Assembly: GCA_013176395.1 (NCBI GenBank)
Contig: JABMLP010000012.1
Coordinates: forward strand, 310,001 to 374,000
Length of the DNA stretch: 64,000 nt
Direction of reading: 5' to 3'
From: Venturia oleaginea
Taxonomy: Eukaryota; Ascomycota; Dothideomycetes; Venturiales; Venturiaceae
The position numbers and the translations under genes were made by a program. Shown here in pieces: positions 35,531 through 47,222 of the stretch. The notes under the pieces are model-generated. The model had not been told where the DNA came from. It saw only the letters and a list, made by a program, of their open reading frames with translations, and did not search any database. How positions within the stretch are numbered: position 1 is the stretch's first letter; each line of letters begins with the position of its first letter.

Positions 35531-37266
35531 TTACAATTCCAATTCCAATTCATCATCTTCGGCGATGCTGAGGGGGCCTTTCTTAACCATGAGAGTCATG
35601 ACTTCGTAAAGGACATCGGCGGCTGCCATGGTAGTGAGTTCGGCATTGGTATCGTATGCAGGCGCAACCTCAACAATATCCGAAGCAATAAGGTTGACAC
35701 CTTCAAGACCGCGGATAATGGTGCGGAGTTCACGCGTTGACCATCCCCCAGTCTCGGGCGTACCAGTGGCTGGCGCGACTAAAAGAAACAAACAAACATT
35801 AGTCTTCTACAACTTCCATTGTGGGTGAACAGGGCGGAAACTTACACGCAGGGTCCAAAGTATCAATGTCGATGCTCAGGTAGACGGGCTTGGTAGTTCC
35901 AACTCGGTCTCTGATCTTCTTGATGATACCTTCCGTACCGATCGTGTCAATCTCACGTGCCTCGACGATCTCAAAGCCGCAGTAACCATCATTTTCGTAA
36001 TCTGATGGACCGGAGAGGGTCGTGCGAATTCCCGCGTGGATGTTGCTGTCGTTGGATAGGAGGCCTTCTTGGGCAGCATGGAAGAAGTAGGTGCCGTGGT
36101 TGATGCTGGCTTGCTTTGACGGTGAACCGCCGAAGACTTTGGGTTTCCAGGTGTCGCTGTTTCATGTCAGCGGAAGCATGGGACAGGCGGGCGGTTCCGC
36201 TTACAGATGGCTGTCGAAGTGAATGACGCTGACTGGACCGTAGGCACGGTTGATGCTGCGGAGAAGGGGCAGGGTGATGGTGTGGTCGCCACCCAAGGTG
36301 ATTAGACGTGGGAGTGTCTTTCCTTTCTTTGACCAACCTTTGACATCGGCATTGGTTTTGGGGGTACGGGTGAGGAGTGCATTGTGGCCTTCTTCAATCT
36401 GCTGAAGAGCATATGCGTTGTCGTAACTATCATCCAGGTTAGCTGAGTTCCCATACAGGGTCGAGCAAGTTGACAGATGCTAAGGATCACAGTTCAACTT
36501 ACGATGTCACTGGAATATCACCGCAGTCGACCACAGTAGCCCAACTGTTGAAGGGGTTGGCCTCGAGTGGCACGTTGTAACCACCTATACGGCGTCGATC
36601 AGTATCTTCTCGAATGAGACCAGATGGAAGGATACTCACCACTAAATCGAACCTTCCGTGAGCCTAATCCTCGCAACGAAGTAAGCTTGCGCGCTTTGTT
36701 TTAGAGTCACATACTAGAGATTGAGACGGCGAGAACCTTGTCTGATTCCCGAAGGACCGAATCTCGCACCAGGCCTGTACGAAGTGCCAGTGTCGAATGG
36801 TGCTCCTGCACAAACCGTTAGTCCTGATATCCACCGGAAGAAGTTTGGACTTGACATACCAATGAAGGCGATATCATATTGAAACCTGTCACTGGCAAGG
36901 CATGGATGATATCTATACACATTTCAAATCTAGGACGACAAAGTTCTATGTCAAATAAGACGGGATTTCAGTGGGTACTTGCTGGATCCTGCCAAAAGTG
37001 GAGATACCCGAGAAGACACTGTCCGCTGCGGAGGGTCAATGCTAGGTTCGAAACTTGCCATCATGGTATGCGTACCTTGGGTTCCTATAGAAAGGTTAGC
37101 TGCTGCTCTCATTGCGTGATGTTTGAGAGCTCATACCTCCGTCGCCTGGGAGTGTGTTATACCACAGCTCCTTGTGAGGTCCTTCCATGGGTGTTTTATC
37201 ATGGTCATGATCACCATGAGCAGCTACAGCTGCGGCGAGAGCAACGACAAGCTTCAAGGACAACAT
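35531..37266 (-). CDS. Secreted agmatinase/ureohydrolase, ten exons
   Basis: Mn-dependent ureohydrolase, probably releasing urea and putrescine from agmatine. The N-terminus [18 protein letters not shown] is a clear signal peptide followed by a His/Asp-rich stretch. The model is 37266-37137, 37084-37076, 37025-36962, 36912-36860, 36805-36737, 36663-36640, 36584-36503, 36426-36205, 36156-35846 and 35778-35531, which sums to 403 residues in frame. Metal-site motifs are intact: [19 protein letters not shown] and [19 protein letters not shown]. Exon 2 is 9 nt. The junctions of exons 3-4 and 5-6 are the weak points: canonical donors there break the frame, and the model uses GTCTTA and GTTCTC. Without exon 6 the upstream exon would run SRRLNL into a TAG. 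Expression and exact ends need transcript data, but the family is certain. Confidence 0.87.
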
Positions 37267-38532
37267 CGTTCTTACAATTACGAATGAGTAGGTGTAATTG
37301 AGAGAGAATGCAAACGAAGAAAACTGATACGATGAGATGCAGCGGGAATTGGCCAGTATATACCATCAGAGCTCCCTGTCCGAGATTCGAGGATAGGAGA
37401 TGTAGCCGTCAGATGGCAGCTTTTGGGTCATGAACGTAAGCTCCGGTGACGGCTTGAAGTTCCAAATCTACATGCAGAGATAGCTATCCACCTCCACCCT
37501 CGGACTCTCCTACTCCACGGATTGGTGGTTTGCCAACGCACAGCTAAGACAAGATATCGGGGCTCGCCATTCAGGGCTAGCACTGGACGCCTACGCAAAC
37601 CGTCTCAATGCTTCGATCTGAGTGGCAGGGTAGCTATCTAAACCTACCGTACATGAAGATAGACTCGCATGATGATGATGTAGATGTAGGACACAAGCTC
37701 GAGCCAAGGAGGAGGCATAAAGGCGGGGCAGAAAGTCTGGAGAAAAGGACAACCATTGGAGGTCGCTCGGAGAGACCTTCCATCTCCACAAACCTCAGAC
37801 CAGTGGTTCCCTCAGACCAGTGGTTCCCTCAGACCAGTGGTTCCCTCAGACCAGTGGTTCCCTCGACGCTGCATGCTCGGCTCAGTCCGGCAAGCATCCG
37901 TCTCGAACTCTTATCGTGCTCTTCGCCTTGTTTTCTTGCATTTCTCGCTGTTCGATTCGCCAGCACCGACTTCGAATTTACGCTTTGTGCGGTGTAAACA
38001 TGGGCTCTTTCGGTCCAGGCTGTCAGCCCGGTTCTATCCAGGCTTGATTGGCAGGCTTGAGTGGGCCCTAGAGGCACATTACCGCAATTAGGAAGTGAAG
38101 CCAAGAAACTATCGTGGCCATGTCTTGCTGACGTCGACAGCAAAGCAAGTGAGGGGCATCGAAATCATTGTTAACATGGTTGACATGGCGAGGAAGATAC
38201 AGGAAGGCTAGATGGCGGGACGTGGTGGGCCAATGATGATTTTACTGTCGTGTGTGGTTCCTTCAGTGTTATACGTGATGCATAAGTAATATACGCCTAA
38301 CAGGGGGGTACGCTTGTATGATTAGGTCTTGGCGCATTGTCATTGCTCGCCCTGTGATTTGCTTGTCGTAAAGTACAACATAGGAATGTATATACCAGAC
38401 TAGTTTCTTAGCTCCATCGAAATTCAACCTCCAATGATTGCCGAGAAGCACAAAACTCAATTGTGGTCGCTCAATTCGTGATCCTCCTATCCACTCTATC
38501 TTGGTTCTAGCCAGTCACATGGATTATCAATC
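37267..38532. other. Intergenic, between agmatinase promoter and MATE 3' end
   Basis: Contains a four-copy 17-bp tandem repeat (listed separately). The ORFs running through it (37608-37997 and others) owe their repeated Ser/Pro/Val residues to that tract and have no known domain. Confidence 0.55.
37794..37861. repeat. 17-bp unit repeated four times
   Basis: CTCAGACCAGTGGTTCC in four perfect head-to-tail copies (68 bp). Located about 530 bp upstream of the agmatinase start. Not related in sequence to the 17-bp units in the pogo elements. Confidence 0.97.
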
Positions 38533-40203
38533 CTACTCATGCAAAATCTCCGCAGCCCCAATCTCTGCCCGCTCGCCAGAGTCCATTCGGGCGAAAGCCG
38601 ACCTGACCTGCTGCTCCCAGTTGCTGAAGGCAACGATACCCCATTCCAAAGCGCCTACCAGATACAAAGCAATACACTGGCCAATCCAGAGTCCTGCAAG
38701 CCCCCATCCATGAAATGCGAGGTGGATGCCCAGTGGAAGAGCTCCGCAGTAATAACTGACGATGTTCACGATAGCACCAATATGCTGTCTGCCCATTCCA
38801 CGTAGTGCGCCCCCACATGAGCCATTAAGACCATCGGCTATCTGGAATAACGCGACGTAGGGCATGACTTCGGCGGTCAGCCTGATAACTTGCTGGTCGT
38901 CGTTGAAGATCTTGGCGTAAAAGCCCTTGACTCCCAATAGAACGGCGAGGACCACTGCACCCATGATCATGCTCAACCATGCAGCGACATTGGCAGCTCT
39001 TGCAGCACCCTTTGCGTTGCGAGCGCCAAGCAGATTGCCGACTCGAGCGCTGGTGGCAACCCCGATACCGAACGGAATCGTGTTCATGACCTGATCCGTG
39101 GTCATGATGACACTTTGTGCAGCCAAGGGGACTGTGCCGAGTTGTCCCGCAACAATAGCAACAATTTCTGTCATGGTTAGGAAACAGGGAACTGAACATG
39201 GCTCATGTCAACTCACCAAAAGCCCACCATTCAGTGCCGACATGCACCACCCCAAGAGCGGCGAGGCGAGCAAAAGTCCCAGCATTGTGGAGACACTTTC
39301 TGGTCCAGCCGCCCCAGCAATCGGAGCCTGCGACAAATCGAGTGTACGCAAGCAGTAGCAGGAAACTGACCCAGTAGCTGATACCTGTTGCCAGAGGGGC
39401 TCCAAGGAGTCCCATGTTGAATGTGTAGACAAACAAGTAGTTGAGACCAGCACTCAAAGGTGAGGTGATGAGCAGGACATAAGTGCCTGGCCTCATAATT
39501 TCTACGAAGAACATCAGCTCGAAATCCAAATTCTGATATGGCATGGCAAACCTTGTGCTTGGAGATATTTCTTTAAACATTCAAAATAAATGTAACCAAG
39601 GCCACCAGGTGCCAGAACTGCCAGGAAACGGGCGGCATCTCGGGCCAGATAAGCTTCCTGGCCAAGTGCAATGAATACTGGCTCTGCGCAAATCCAGAGG
39701 ATTACTATGGGAATGTAGAATATCGTGAGAACAACGAAAGCGCGTTGCAAAATGACTCCAAGATCGTGAGGATTTTTACTTCCAGTGAAAGTGGCCGAAG
39801 CTAGCGTATCAATTGCGGTGGTTCCGCCCAACGCAATCAACCATCCGGTGGCCATAGCGAACATGTAGGCAAAAGCAGCTGTAGCAAGCGCTTCAGGAGA
39901 TAGTCGTCCAACAATCAAGACGGAAATGGTCTGAAGAGAATTCTGGAAGGTATAGGCCACGATGACTGGGATAGAACCTCGCAGGAGGACCGAAAACTCA
40001 TGGAGAATCAGCTGGGTGCTGCTCTTTCCGCCATCCTCGAGATCATAATCTTGTCCGGATTCGTCGTCAGGCTTGGGAAGAAGAGTGGAATGTTCATCAG
40101 GTCGTTGTGAGTCCAGTCGGCCAATGGACTTGGACCGACTTTTGCGTAGTGAATCCGGCATCCAAGCGTTGGCAGATGAGATGCTGCCTTGTCGTCCTTC
40201 CAT
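38533..40203 (-). CDS. MATE-family efflux transporter
   Basis: Multidrug and toxic-compound extrusion antiporter exporting organic solutes, related to the fungal Erc1 group. Three exons, 40203-39552, 39501-39217 and 39167-38533, are joined by 50- and 49-bp introns in phase 1 and give 523 residues. The cytosolic N-terminus of about 85 residues is Ser/Asp-rich. Two MatE repeats follow, beginning LLRGSIPVIVAYTFQNSLQ and EIVAIVAGQLGTVPLAAQS, with about 12 membrane segments. The second repeat holds NTIPFGIGVATSARVGNLLGA, a recognisable MATE signature. Complete, no lesion. It shares a 1.7-kb intergenic space with the divergent permease, so common control is possible but not shown. Confidence 0.93.
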
Positions 40204-41932
40204 GTTTACGGAAGCTCACAGTATATAGCTAAATGCAAGAGCTCCACTGGGTCCGTATTGGCCAATTCAAGTCGGCTGAGCGCAAAAGTACGGCAACGCC
40301 AACTCGACCAGGATGGGCTAGTTACTGAACAGAGACGATGCGTTCCGCAGGGCAAGCATAGACAGCAAAATTTCCGAGGCTCAGGTTGGGTGGTCGCTCC
40401 CGGTTGAATTTATGTCTGTACACAGGAGGATGAGTAAGGTCATGTAAATGCAAACGGAAAACGTATTCGAGAGCCGTGACGACCAAAGATTGCCTGAAAT
40501 GGCCTGAAATGGTCTGGCTATGACCGACGTGCATAAATCTGGCTTGGCTAGGAAGTGTTCGACTCCGGCTTTCAGAAGCAGCTTAGCCGAAGCCAGCAAA
40601 GATTTCAGATGCTAGGCCGAAGTGAGAAAGATGATTACTACTAGTCATGGTGGATGGTGGATGGTGATTGGTGAATGGTCAGTTTGGCAGTGCAGGTGCT
40701 TTGATGATTTTGTTAGCAGGTGGACAATGGAGAGCGCTCAGGATGAACCCTCTTTGTGGAGAATGCATTACATCATGGCCGGGGTTTTGCCGAGACAGCT
40801 TCGGAGAGGACTGCACTTCTAACCTTCTCGGAATTTCACGGCGGGATGTTACGACATCTCTCCATCACGTGTTTCAAGCTTCTTTCTCCTTGCGTCGCTG
40901 TGGAGGTAGCCTCGCACCCGGGTGACAAATGTTTCAGATACTTCTCTCGCTAACAGTCGAGAATCCTACTTTTAATTCCTAGAATTGTTTTTGAGAATTC
41001 AGAGTCGCTTGCAAGGCCCGGAATATTTGTCACTCGCGTGCCTCGGTAGCCTCGGTACTAGTTGGCAGCCTCCAGTCCGCCGCCGTGTAGCCTTGCCCAG
41101 CTCATCCTGGATTTCAGGCGCACGGAGAGAACGCCTTCGGGCACACAGGAGGTCCATATAACAGCGCAATTATCAAGTTCTTTGCAGACTTTGTCGCAAC
41201 CGCGTCAGCTCCTCCGAAGCCACTGCTACTCGAACATGCACCACATGTACAGAATCCGGCCATTATGCCTCACCTATTCGGAACACAGTCCGCGGACTTC
41301 CTTCACTTAATCGACTTGTGGAATAGCCACTCGGATGCCCATTCGGTTTGTCGAATCAACATCCCCTGCGAATTGGTGCTGTTCTATTCGGCGCAAAACC
41401 TCAGAGTTCCGCAAAGAAGCAAGCGTACTATCCCTATCTCGCGCCACGCGATAAGGCAATTGACTTACATACAGCCCACGAATTGAAGATGCAGCCGTGA
41501 GTTCATACTTACGGCCATGATCCACTGCTATCTATTTCTTCCAATTAGCCAGGCCGACGTCCTCAAGGATGGGATGATCCCACTAAAAAAAATCTCGCGT
41601 GGTAATGCAGCTTTTAGTTCGTGGAGGGTCTTGTCCAGAGCTTGTTCAGAGCTTGTCCACGAGAACTCGAAGCTTCGAAAAGGCTAGTTCTTTGTATACA
41701 GTAACAGACTGGTGCGGCTCGCGTCGTAATTGTTTTTCGCCTTCCTTAAATATTCATCTCTCCACATTGTTAAACCATCCTTTCTTCCTCAAGAGCCTCT
41801 ATTACCTCCTGCCACGAGCGCCATCGCATCTCCATCACCAATACCACCAGATTTCATCCACCGATTCGCTTCGGAGATCTGAGTAACCTTGTCGACTGAC
41901 AAAACCATAAGTTCAGACGGAATATATACACC
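40204..41932. promoter_or_regulatory. Divergent intergenic region between MATE and permease genes
   Basis: 1.7 kb separating two head-to-head transporter genes, and therefore holding both promoters. There is a GGTGGATGGTG repeat near 40650-40670 and C/T-rich sequence before the permease ATG. No specific operator could be assigned and no gene was seen. Confidence 0.5.
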
Positions 41933-43693
41933 ATGGCTGAATTAGAGAAAGGCACGGATCCAAATGGACGAGGGTCTCTAGGAGGTATGCCAAGTGATGA
42001 GGAACGGCGAAAATCAAAGGTTGTCGAGATTCTCGAGGGACATGCGGTGAACGCGTCCGGTCATGAGGACGAGCTGCAGCGCCATTATGGTATTTGGTCG
42101 CTCTGTGGTCTCGCGCTTACCATTGACAATGCTTGGGTCGCCCTGGGAGGATCGATCATCGTGGCTTCAGGTAAAGTCACACAACGTCGACCAAGTTTCC
42201 GGTCAGCGCTAACTTTTTTCAGCGAACGGAGGAGCACCAGGGATTTTGTACGAGCTCTTGGTCGCGATATTCTACTACTCATTCATCGGCGCCTGTATTG
42301 CAGAGCTCGCTTCCGCGATCCCTAGTTCTGGAGGCGTTTACCATTGGGCCAGTGTTACACCAGGCCCGCGGTATGGCAGAATGCTAGGATTCTTTACTGG
42401 ATTTCTCAACTTCTTTGGATGGATCTTCGATCTTGCATCTATTGTTCAGATTGAGGCCAACATCTGTGTTCAGATGTATGCAGTCTTCCATCCAGACTAC
42501 GCTGTTGAAGCGTGGCATGTCTACGTTACCTTCATTATGTTGAGCATCATTTGCTCGACGTTTTGCGTTTTCTTCAACCGGCTGATTCCAAAACTCCAGA
42601 ATTTGGGCCTCGTCTTCGTCCTCGGTGGAGGCTTGATCACTATAATTGTCATCGCCAGTATGCCAAAACAACATGCTAGCTCCTCTTTCGTCTGGAAAGA
42701 TTGGGAGAACTCAACTGGCTGGCCAAGTGGCGTTGCTTTCCTGACCGGGGTTCTCAATGGAGCTTTCACCATTGGCACTCCGGATGCCATCACCCATTTG
42801 GCAGAGGAAATGCCAAATCCGAGAAAGGACCTGCCAAAAGCTGTGCTCCTTCAAATCGGTCTCGGCGGGCTCTCTGCTTTTCTGTTCGCCATCACCATCC
42901 TCTATGGTATCAACGACTTTGATGCTGTTCTCTCAAGCAACGGTGCATTTCCTCTTGCTACGGTGTACGCTCAAGCTACCGGTAGCAAGGGCGCAACTTT
43001 CGGCCTCCTCTTCATCATTTTCTGCTCAATCCTCATTTGCCTGGTGGGCACATTTTTGACCGTAAGTTTCTCTCCATGACCACCATCTCTTTCAAGTCGA
43101 TCACCTCTAACATGGACTTAAGCTCTCCCGTATATGGTGGTCTCTCGCGCGAGATAATGCCGTACCATTTTCTCCGTTTTTCGCCCAAGTGAACCGCAAA
43201 CTCAGTTGCCCTATCCCAGCCATGATTCTCTCCACGATTTTATGTATGGCGTTTGGTGCTATCAGTCTTGGTTCTAAGACTGCATTCGCTGATTTGGTCG
43301 GTTCCTTCATTATCCTCACCTCGACTTCTTATGCATGTGCTATTGCGCCGCATCTCTTGACAGGTCGAAAGAATGTGCCACGGGGTCCTTTCTGGATGGG
43401 CAAGGCCGGTTTCTTCGTCCAGGGCATCACCGTGATTCTAATCATTTTTTTCAACATCATGTTCTGCTTCCGTAAGTTAATATGCTCTTTCACCGCTCTT
43501 GATATCAATGCTAACTGTTTCTCTAGCATACGCGATGCCTGTTGATGTTCCGACCATGAATTACAACAGCGTCATTCTGGTTGGATGTTTGTGCCTCACC
43601 ACGATCTGGTGGTTCGTCCACGGTTTGCGAAATTATCCCGGTCCCAAGCTGGCAGGCATGTATACCGAAGGCGTCGTCTTCAAAGATTCCTGA
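41933..43693 (+). CDS. APC-superfamily permease, choline/amino-acid (Hnm1-like)
   Basis: Plasma-membrane uptake of choline, GABA or amino acids. Exons 41933-42170, 42223-43061, 43123-43471 and 43527-43693 give 530 residues with consistent phases (1, 0, 1). A soluble N-terminus with DEERRKSKVVEILEGHA is followed by about 12 membrane segments. Family features are GGAPGILYELLVAIFYYSF, ASAIPSSGGVYHWASV, IGTPDAITHLAEEMPNPRKD (the conserved acidic loop), then LSRIWWSLARDNAVPFS and PVDVPTMNYNSVI near the end. The last motif is typical of fungal choline/GABA permeases. Substrate is by family only. Intact. Confidence 0.9.
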
Positions 43694-44630
43694 ACTGCGA
43701 AGTAATGCAAGTTTCGAATAGTTCAGGGGAATGGGAAATGATAAGATAGGATGAATGACGAGAGTTCCGTACATAAGATAATCAGATGTATTTCTAACAG
43801 GTGAAGGTTGAACGAGGTGTCTGTCGTTTATAGATACCCAGTAGAGCAGATGCAAGAAGATATTTAGGTCCTTGGTTGAGTTTAAGCTTTGAATTGTGGA
43901 GTTGACGGGATTACATGATGGCCCTTGATTTATTGGTGAAACTTTTGCAGAAGTAGGGGTCCGAAGAGATGGGTGACACATGGGAATTCGATTCATGCTG
44001 GGTGTATGACGAATGATAAGGTGATTGGATTTTGTTCCATAATCCTGATGCTTCAGCCCAGTGGAATGGCTTGAACTCACTTCTATTGGTCCAAAGATTG
44101 GCCCGGTGAGATTTCTTTGGGTTATCGTGTTCTTGTGACCATAAATCCACCTTATCAGTTATCTTCCTCGTCGTGAAGCTTCCTACTTTGAAACTTGGTG
44201 CTTGCCGTTATCCTGAAAATATTCCCGATATCCCACAAGTATTGCTGTGTCCTCATTACCAAGTTGAGAATGGTATTTGGCAACTTTCTTTGTTTGCATA
44301 GCTGGACCGACCACAACAGGTGACATGGTAAAGGCAATGCAAGGATACTTGAAGACATCCTCGACATTAACCAATTCCACCTTCTCATACTATCGTAAAC
44401 CGGTAGTACGATCCTCATCGCGAAGGAGCTCGGGTTCGGATCAAGTGGATACTACCCGAGCTCCGATACAAGGGTACCTGACGAGACCGTAAACATGGAC
44501 ATCCATAACTGGACCATTGCCAACATGCTCAATACCATGCTAGGGAATATAAACAAGAAGCAAGCTTCTCGCTCCTCCATCTTCTCCTACCAAATCCCAT
44601 GAGGTTCAACCCCCTTCCTCTAGTCAAACA
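43694..44630. other. Intergenic, permease 3' end and MFS promoter
   Basis: About 0.9 kb. The minus-strand ORF at 43523-44080 overlaps the permease exon and has no features. A CGAGCTC-containing imperfect inverted repeat lies near 44426-44465. Confidence 0.5.
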
Positions 44631-46397
44631 ATGGCTTCCACCGACGATATTACCGAGCAAACGCCACTCTTATCATCTCGCTCCTCGTCCACGCCCAAGG
44701 TTTCCTCGATAACTTCACCCTCCTCCTCCTCCTCCTCCTCACCCGAAACTGTTCCCAGCTCACCAATCAAGCCTCGTAAATCACCGACCTATATCATCGC
44801 GTTTATCATCGCCTTTGTACTGTTCACCGGTTTCGCGGAAGAGCTTATACAGCCAGCGCAGACGCGCATGATTGAGTCCATTTATTGTAGGCAATATTAT
44901 GAGAAGGCGAATCCGGGGCTGATAGGAGGAGATGGATGGGTTGACGAGAAGGATTGTAAGGGGTCTAAGGTGCAAGGGCAGGTTGTGACTTTAAAGGCTT
45001 GGGCGCATACTTTTGAGGGTGCCGGGAGTAAGTGGATTGCTTCTTTTATGGATGCTTCTTATGGGCTCCGAGCTAGCATATGGATATATGGCGTTTGGTT
45101 GCAAGATTGTGATGAGACGTATTGGCTGACGAGTGCATAGTGCTGTTTCTCTCTGTGCCGTGGGGTTTTTTTGCTGATACGTATGGAAGAAGACCGGTAT
45201 TCCTGCTTCTTACTATCGGCTCCTGGCTGAAGGCAGCCTGGGTCATGGTTGTCTTATCTTTCTGGCAGGTTCTGCCTCTTGAGCTCGTTTGGTTGGGTTC
45301 TTTGAGCATCTTAATTGGTGGGGGTAGCTCTGTTGCAAATGCCATGATTTTCACGGTGATCTCTGATGTTCTTCCAGAGTCTGGAAGGTATAGTTCAGTG
45401 CTGTCCTTCGAACATTCTCATGCTAATAATCCTAAGAGTTCAAATCTTCTTTTATATCGCTGCGGCTGCCATGTCCGCACAATTTATTGGGCCTTCCGCC
45501 AGTGCTATTCTGATGGCGACCAATCCTTGGACCCCGATGCTCCTAGCTCTGGCCTTCCAACTCGGGCCTTTGTTCTTTTACCACCGATTGCCGGAAACTT
45601 TGGACTACAATACCGAAGCCTCCGCACCACCAGCTCCGCTGTCCTCGCCTGGCTCTTCAATCCATTCCACCAAACGAAGTCGAACGGAACGTCTCCTTGA
45701 AGTAATGCAAGAATCTTACACATTCGTTATGGGCGATGGGAGATTGCTCCTGATGTTTCCAGCCTTCTTCATGCAGGTCATGCTCTCGTCACGCGACGTA
45801 CTCATGCAATACCTCAGCGTTCGCTACCAAATATCCCTAGCAAAAGCAACCGTCCTGATCTCCATCCGGTCCGCTATACTCCTCGTTTTGAACCTCGTCC
45901 TCTGGCCACTTTTGACCTGGCTCTTCCGAAAGAAATGTCGCTTTCATCCTCAAAAGGCTGACCTACTTCTCTCCCGCTCCTCCGTTCTGATTATGAGCAT
46001 CGGATTCCTCTTCATCGCTCTAGCACCAACATTGCAACTTGTAATCATGGCAATGATATTCAATGTATTCGGATGGGGTCTCACGCTCTTTCTTCGCTCT
46101 CTCATGACTTCCCTGGTGGAAGGTCATCATGTTGCTCGTCTCAATTCCTTTTTGGGCATCCTTGATACCACGGGACTTATGATTGGCAGTCCGTTGTTGG
46201 CCATTGCTTTCGAAAAAGGTGTTGAGATGGGAGGGTGGTGGATGGGATTGCCGTTCTTTGGGTGTGCTGCTTTCACTGGGTGGATTGGGTTCTGCCTTGC
46301 TTTTGTGGGCGAGGTGGGACTTGTCAATGGGGATGGCAGTGATGTTGTTGTTAGGGTTGAGGATGAGTATGAGGACGAGGCGGGTGAGGGAGAGTGA
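44631..46397 (+). CDS. Major facilitator superfamily transporter
   Basis: Twelve-helix membrane transporter resembling the fungal SLC46-like MFS group. Exons 44631-45027, 45141-45387 and 45437-46397 total 534 residues, phases 1 and 2. The N-terminal 55 residues are a Ser/Pro-rich cytosolic tail. The first helix is YIIAFIIAFVLFTGFAEEL. Splicing the 113-bp first intron produces MLFLSVPWGFFADTYGRRPV, the conserved loop between helices 2 and 3 (D-x-x-GRRPV). Helices 5-6 contain FIGPSASAILM. The C-terminus is acidic. If intron 1 is retained the frame ends early at a TAG. Substrate unknown. It lies in tandem with the permease, 0.94 kb apart. Confidence 0.9.
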
Positions 46398-47116
46398 AAT
46401 AAATGCCAAGAGCTTGAGATGTTTTACGATTGATAATAGAATGGATAGATATAGATGGGTGGGTCATGGGAAACTGGGAGAACCATCTAGATTAAGAGAC
46501 TTAGAAATAGATATGTAGGTCTAACAGAAAAATCACTCACTGAACAGGTATGCAAGCTGCCGAACCTATCTTGACACGTAAGGTAAAGTAGAGCTCACGA
46601 ACATGATCATGCCCCTTGATGGGGTGATTGCTGACATATTCGTGGATCAGCCAAAAAGGAAAGTTGCCTGTCAGATGATTCGAACCCGCAGCGCGGTTGC
46701 TCTATGATGTATTCGTTTACTCTAACAAAGGGCATAGTCTGTGAGGCAATTTTCTAGATGGCTTCTGTTGCGAGTTGTCCGAAGAAGGGACTTATGATGG
46801 CCGCGGACTGGTTACCTGGATTGCGTACTGGAATCTGTCAAAGGAGATGTACGCGAATGAGATGCTGGGAGAAAGAGAGCCATTATTCGTACCATTCAGT
46901 GCGCAATTCGTCATCTCTGCGCAGCCACCTGACGACATGAATATTATCAGGCCCCCACTCACTCACAAGATTCCCCACATGCCTCTTGTCTTCATGTTAA
47001 TGTAAAGATAGACAGCTCTGATCACAAATGGTCCTCTCAGAACCTCCAGTGAGAGTAAGGAGAACCCCGGGGAGTATTCCGAAATCCGGCTCAACGTTCA
47101 CTCTCACATCCGCAAC
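46398..47116. other. Intergenic, no gene seen
   Basis: MFS 3' flank up to the target site of the nested transposon. ORFs at 46758-47005 have no recognisable features. Confidence 0.5.
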
Positions 47117-47222
47117 TACTGTGGTAGCCGGCCGATATATTGTTAGTATGGTGGCTTAAGCCATCGGCCAAGGGTCTTGTATATAACATGTAATGATGTA
47201 TTACTTAAGCTACCACTTCGTA

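Noticed and set aside
43523..44080. 185-residue minus-strand ORF
   Set aside because: Overlaps the permease's last exon and its 3' flank, no features.
32045..46397. Regulator, agmatinase and transporters as a biosynthetic gene cluster
   Set aside because: No polyketide synthase, NRPS, terpene synthase or other backbone enzyme in or near the run.
46660..46710. tRNA-like GGGTTCGAATC on the minus strand
   Set aside because: No matching acceptor stem, D-arm or anticodon arm could be built around it.
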